Assembly: GCA_021772705.1 (NCBI GenBank)
Contig: JAJFLN010000594.1
Location: forward strand, 1-7,136
Reading direction: 5' to 3'
Source of the DNA: Candidatus Cloacimonadota bacterium
GTDB lineage: Bacteria > Muiribacteriota > UBA6191 > JACPRK01
Length of the DNA stretch: 7,136 nt
The translations under genes were made by a program, and so were the position numbers. Position 1 is the first letter of the stretch. Every line of letters begins with the position of its first letter. Below the pieces are notes generated by a model. That model worked only from the letters and a program-made list of their open reading frames with translations. It had not been told where the DNA came from and did no database searches. Of this stretch, positions 6,714 through 7,136 are shown piece after piece.

Positions 6714-6824
6714 ACGTCGCCCTCATCTCCACTGTCCTTCTGGCGCTTTCAGACAAGGCAGGCACTTCAGAGGCATGGATTGCAACGTCCCCATGAAGTC
6801 GCCTGGTGTTCACCGTCCAATTCG

Positions 6825-6962
6825 GCCTAACAGAAGGAATGCAGCAGACGATCTCATCTGTCACGCCGGCTGCTGTCGCAGCCGACGCGCCAGACCGGGT
6901 CGACACCTCCGCTTCGCTCCGGCATCGACCCTTGACCTCGCAGCTGATTCCTGACGTTATCA
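6825..6962 (-). repeat. attC-like structured repeat, copy 2
   Basis: Outer box GCCTAAC (6825-6831) is a full match to RYYYAAC (GTTAGGC on the minus strand, matching GTTRRRY). The opposite box GTTATCA (6956-6962) keeps GTTA but is otherwise off consensus. The inner arm 6836-6840 plus 6842-6845 pairs with 6943-6951 leaving G6841 extrahelical, the same as in copy 1. The second arm GGGTCGA pairs perfectly with TCGACCC, whereas copy 1 has one mismatch there. Pairs G6836-C6951 and T6900-A6928 replace A-T and G-C of copy 1. Minus-strand reading places the kinase operon just downstream of it. Confidence 0.65.
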
Positions 6963-7025
6963 GCCTTGCTACCAGCGTTCCGTCTCAGCTTGTTGCATCC
7001 ACCCAAAGTCCTGCGTGGGACCGGC

Positions 7026-7136
7026 CTACTTCGTGGCCGGGCCCACGAGAGCCACGGCCATAAGTCGCGGAACTACGCAGATATCCCCGGTGGTCAGCTG
7101 CGCGCACAATGGTGCCACCGGGACCTCGCTCTCCGC
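7026..7136 (-). CDS. Possible C-terminal end of a gene entering from the right edge
   Basis: The minus-strand frame is open from the window edge for 36 codons to TAG at 7028-7026 (ending VALVGPATK). It lies 64 bp before the second structured repeat in the reading direction, the place expected for the gene of the preceding unit. It is too short to assign to a family and may be chance. A perfect inverted repeat CCCGGTGG/CCACCGGG (7086-7093, 7115-7122) falls inside it. Confidence 0.25.
   Translation of the reverse strand, partial: AESEVPVAPLCAQLTTGDICVVPRLMAVALVGPATK

Larger units (their letters stand above)
6512..6824. other. Leader region of the kinase operon
   Basis: 313 bp between the kinase start and the second structured repeat. 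It holds the inverted repeat at 6578-6614 and the conserved hairpin at 6688-6713. A 98-codon minus-strand frame (6906-6610) begins inside the structured repeat, and its reading is not kept in the other repeat copy, so I do not call it a gene. Confidence 0.6.
3357..6830 (-). mobile_element. Putative ~3.47-kb gene cassette bounded by the two attC-like repeats
   Basis: If the repeats are attC sites read on the minus strand, recombination between G and TTAGGC (6831/6830) and between G and TTAGCC (3357/3356) defines a unit of about 3474 bp with three co-directional genes followed by one repeat. That order (genes, then recombination site at the 3' end) is the usual cassette order. The size and the three genes are large for a cassette, most of which carry one gene. 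Even without an integrase, two 124-bp direct repeats with five differences could lose the segment by homologous recombination. Confidence 0.45.

Noticed and set aside
6610..6906. 98-codon minus-strand frame between the second structured repeat and the kinase
   Set aside because: Its start lies within the structured repeat, its composition looks random, and the corresponding frame is not kept next to the other repeat copy.
3351..6962. The two repeats as ends of a composite transposon or MITE pair
   Set aside because: They are in direct orientation, no transposase lies between them, no target-site duplication is seen, and their folding with an extrahelical base fits a recombination site better.
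1..7136. CRISPR array, tRNA or rRNA genes, integrase gene
   Set aside because: No short regularly spaced repeats, no tRNA cloverleaf or rRNA-like stretch recognised, and no tyrosine-recombinase motifs in any open frame of the window.

Overview
The window comes from a moderately GC-rich bacterial genome in an accessory, repeat-rich region. A secreted Kelch/PKD-type protein and a Hanks-type Ser/Thr kinase, with poor Shine-Dalgarno sequences, would suit a Planctomycetota or Myxococcota-like organism. That is only an impression; nothing here fixes the taxon.

Layout. (1) 1-1447, plus strand: a DDE transposase of the MULE/IS256-like type, whose reading frame is open to the left edge, so its true start is probably outside the window. 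(2) 1356-2828, minus strand: a secreted beta-propeller (Kelch-like) protein with a PKD domain. Its last ~30 codons lie antisense to the transposase, so the insertion sequence probably cut off the original 3' end. (3) 2829-3350: mostly non-coding, with a candidate promoter and operator in front of the Kelch gene and a conserved hairpin. (4) 3351-3487 and 6825-6962: two copies of a ~137-bp structured repeat, identical at 119 of 124 positions in the core. Both copies end in GGCTAAC/GCCTAAC-like and GTTA-like boxes, and their inner arms pair with one extrahelical G. Four of the five core differences form two compensating base-pair changes. This is what integron attC recombination sites look like. 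(5) Between the repeats, a tight minus-strand operon: a Ser/Thr kinase (6511-5606), an unrecognised 394-residue protein (5592-4408) and a protein with a winged-helix-like segment and PD-(D/E)XK-like residues (4411-3662). The first gap is 13 bp and the second junction is a GTGA overlap. (6) After 6962: a possible C-terminal end of another minus-strand gene running in from the right edge.

Interpretation (inference). The region resembles a cassette array of a chromosomal integron, or another attC-like structured-repeat array, with genes on the minus strand and one repeat between each gene unit. The ~3.47-kb unit with kinase, unknown protein and nuclease-like protein is the best candidate for an undescribed system. 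A kinase coupled to a likely nuclease in a mobile cassette would fit phage defence or another abortive response, but no gene here directly proves it. No integrase gene (intI) or attI site is in the window, and the extrahelical base does not sit exactly as in classical attC sites, so the integron reading is well supported structurally but not certain.
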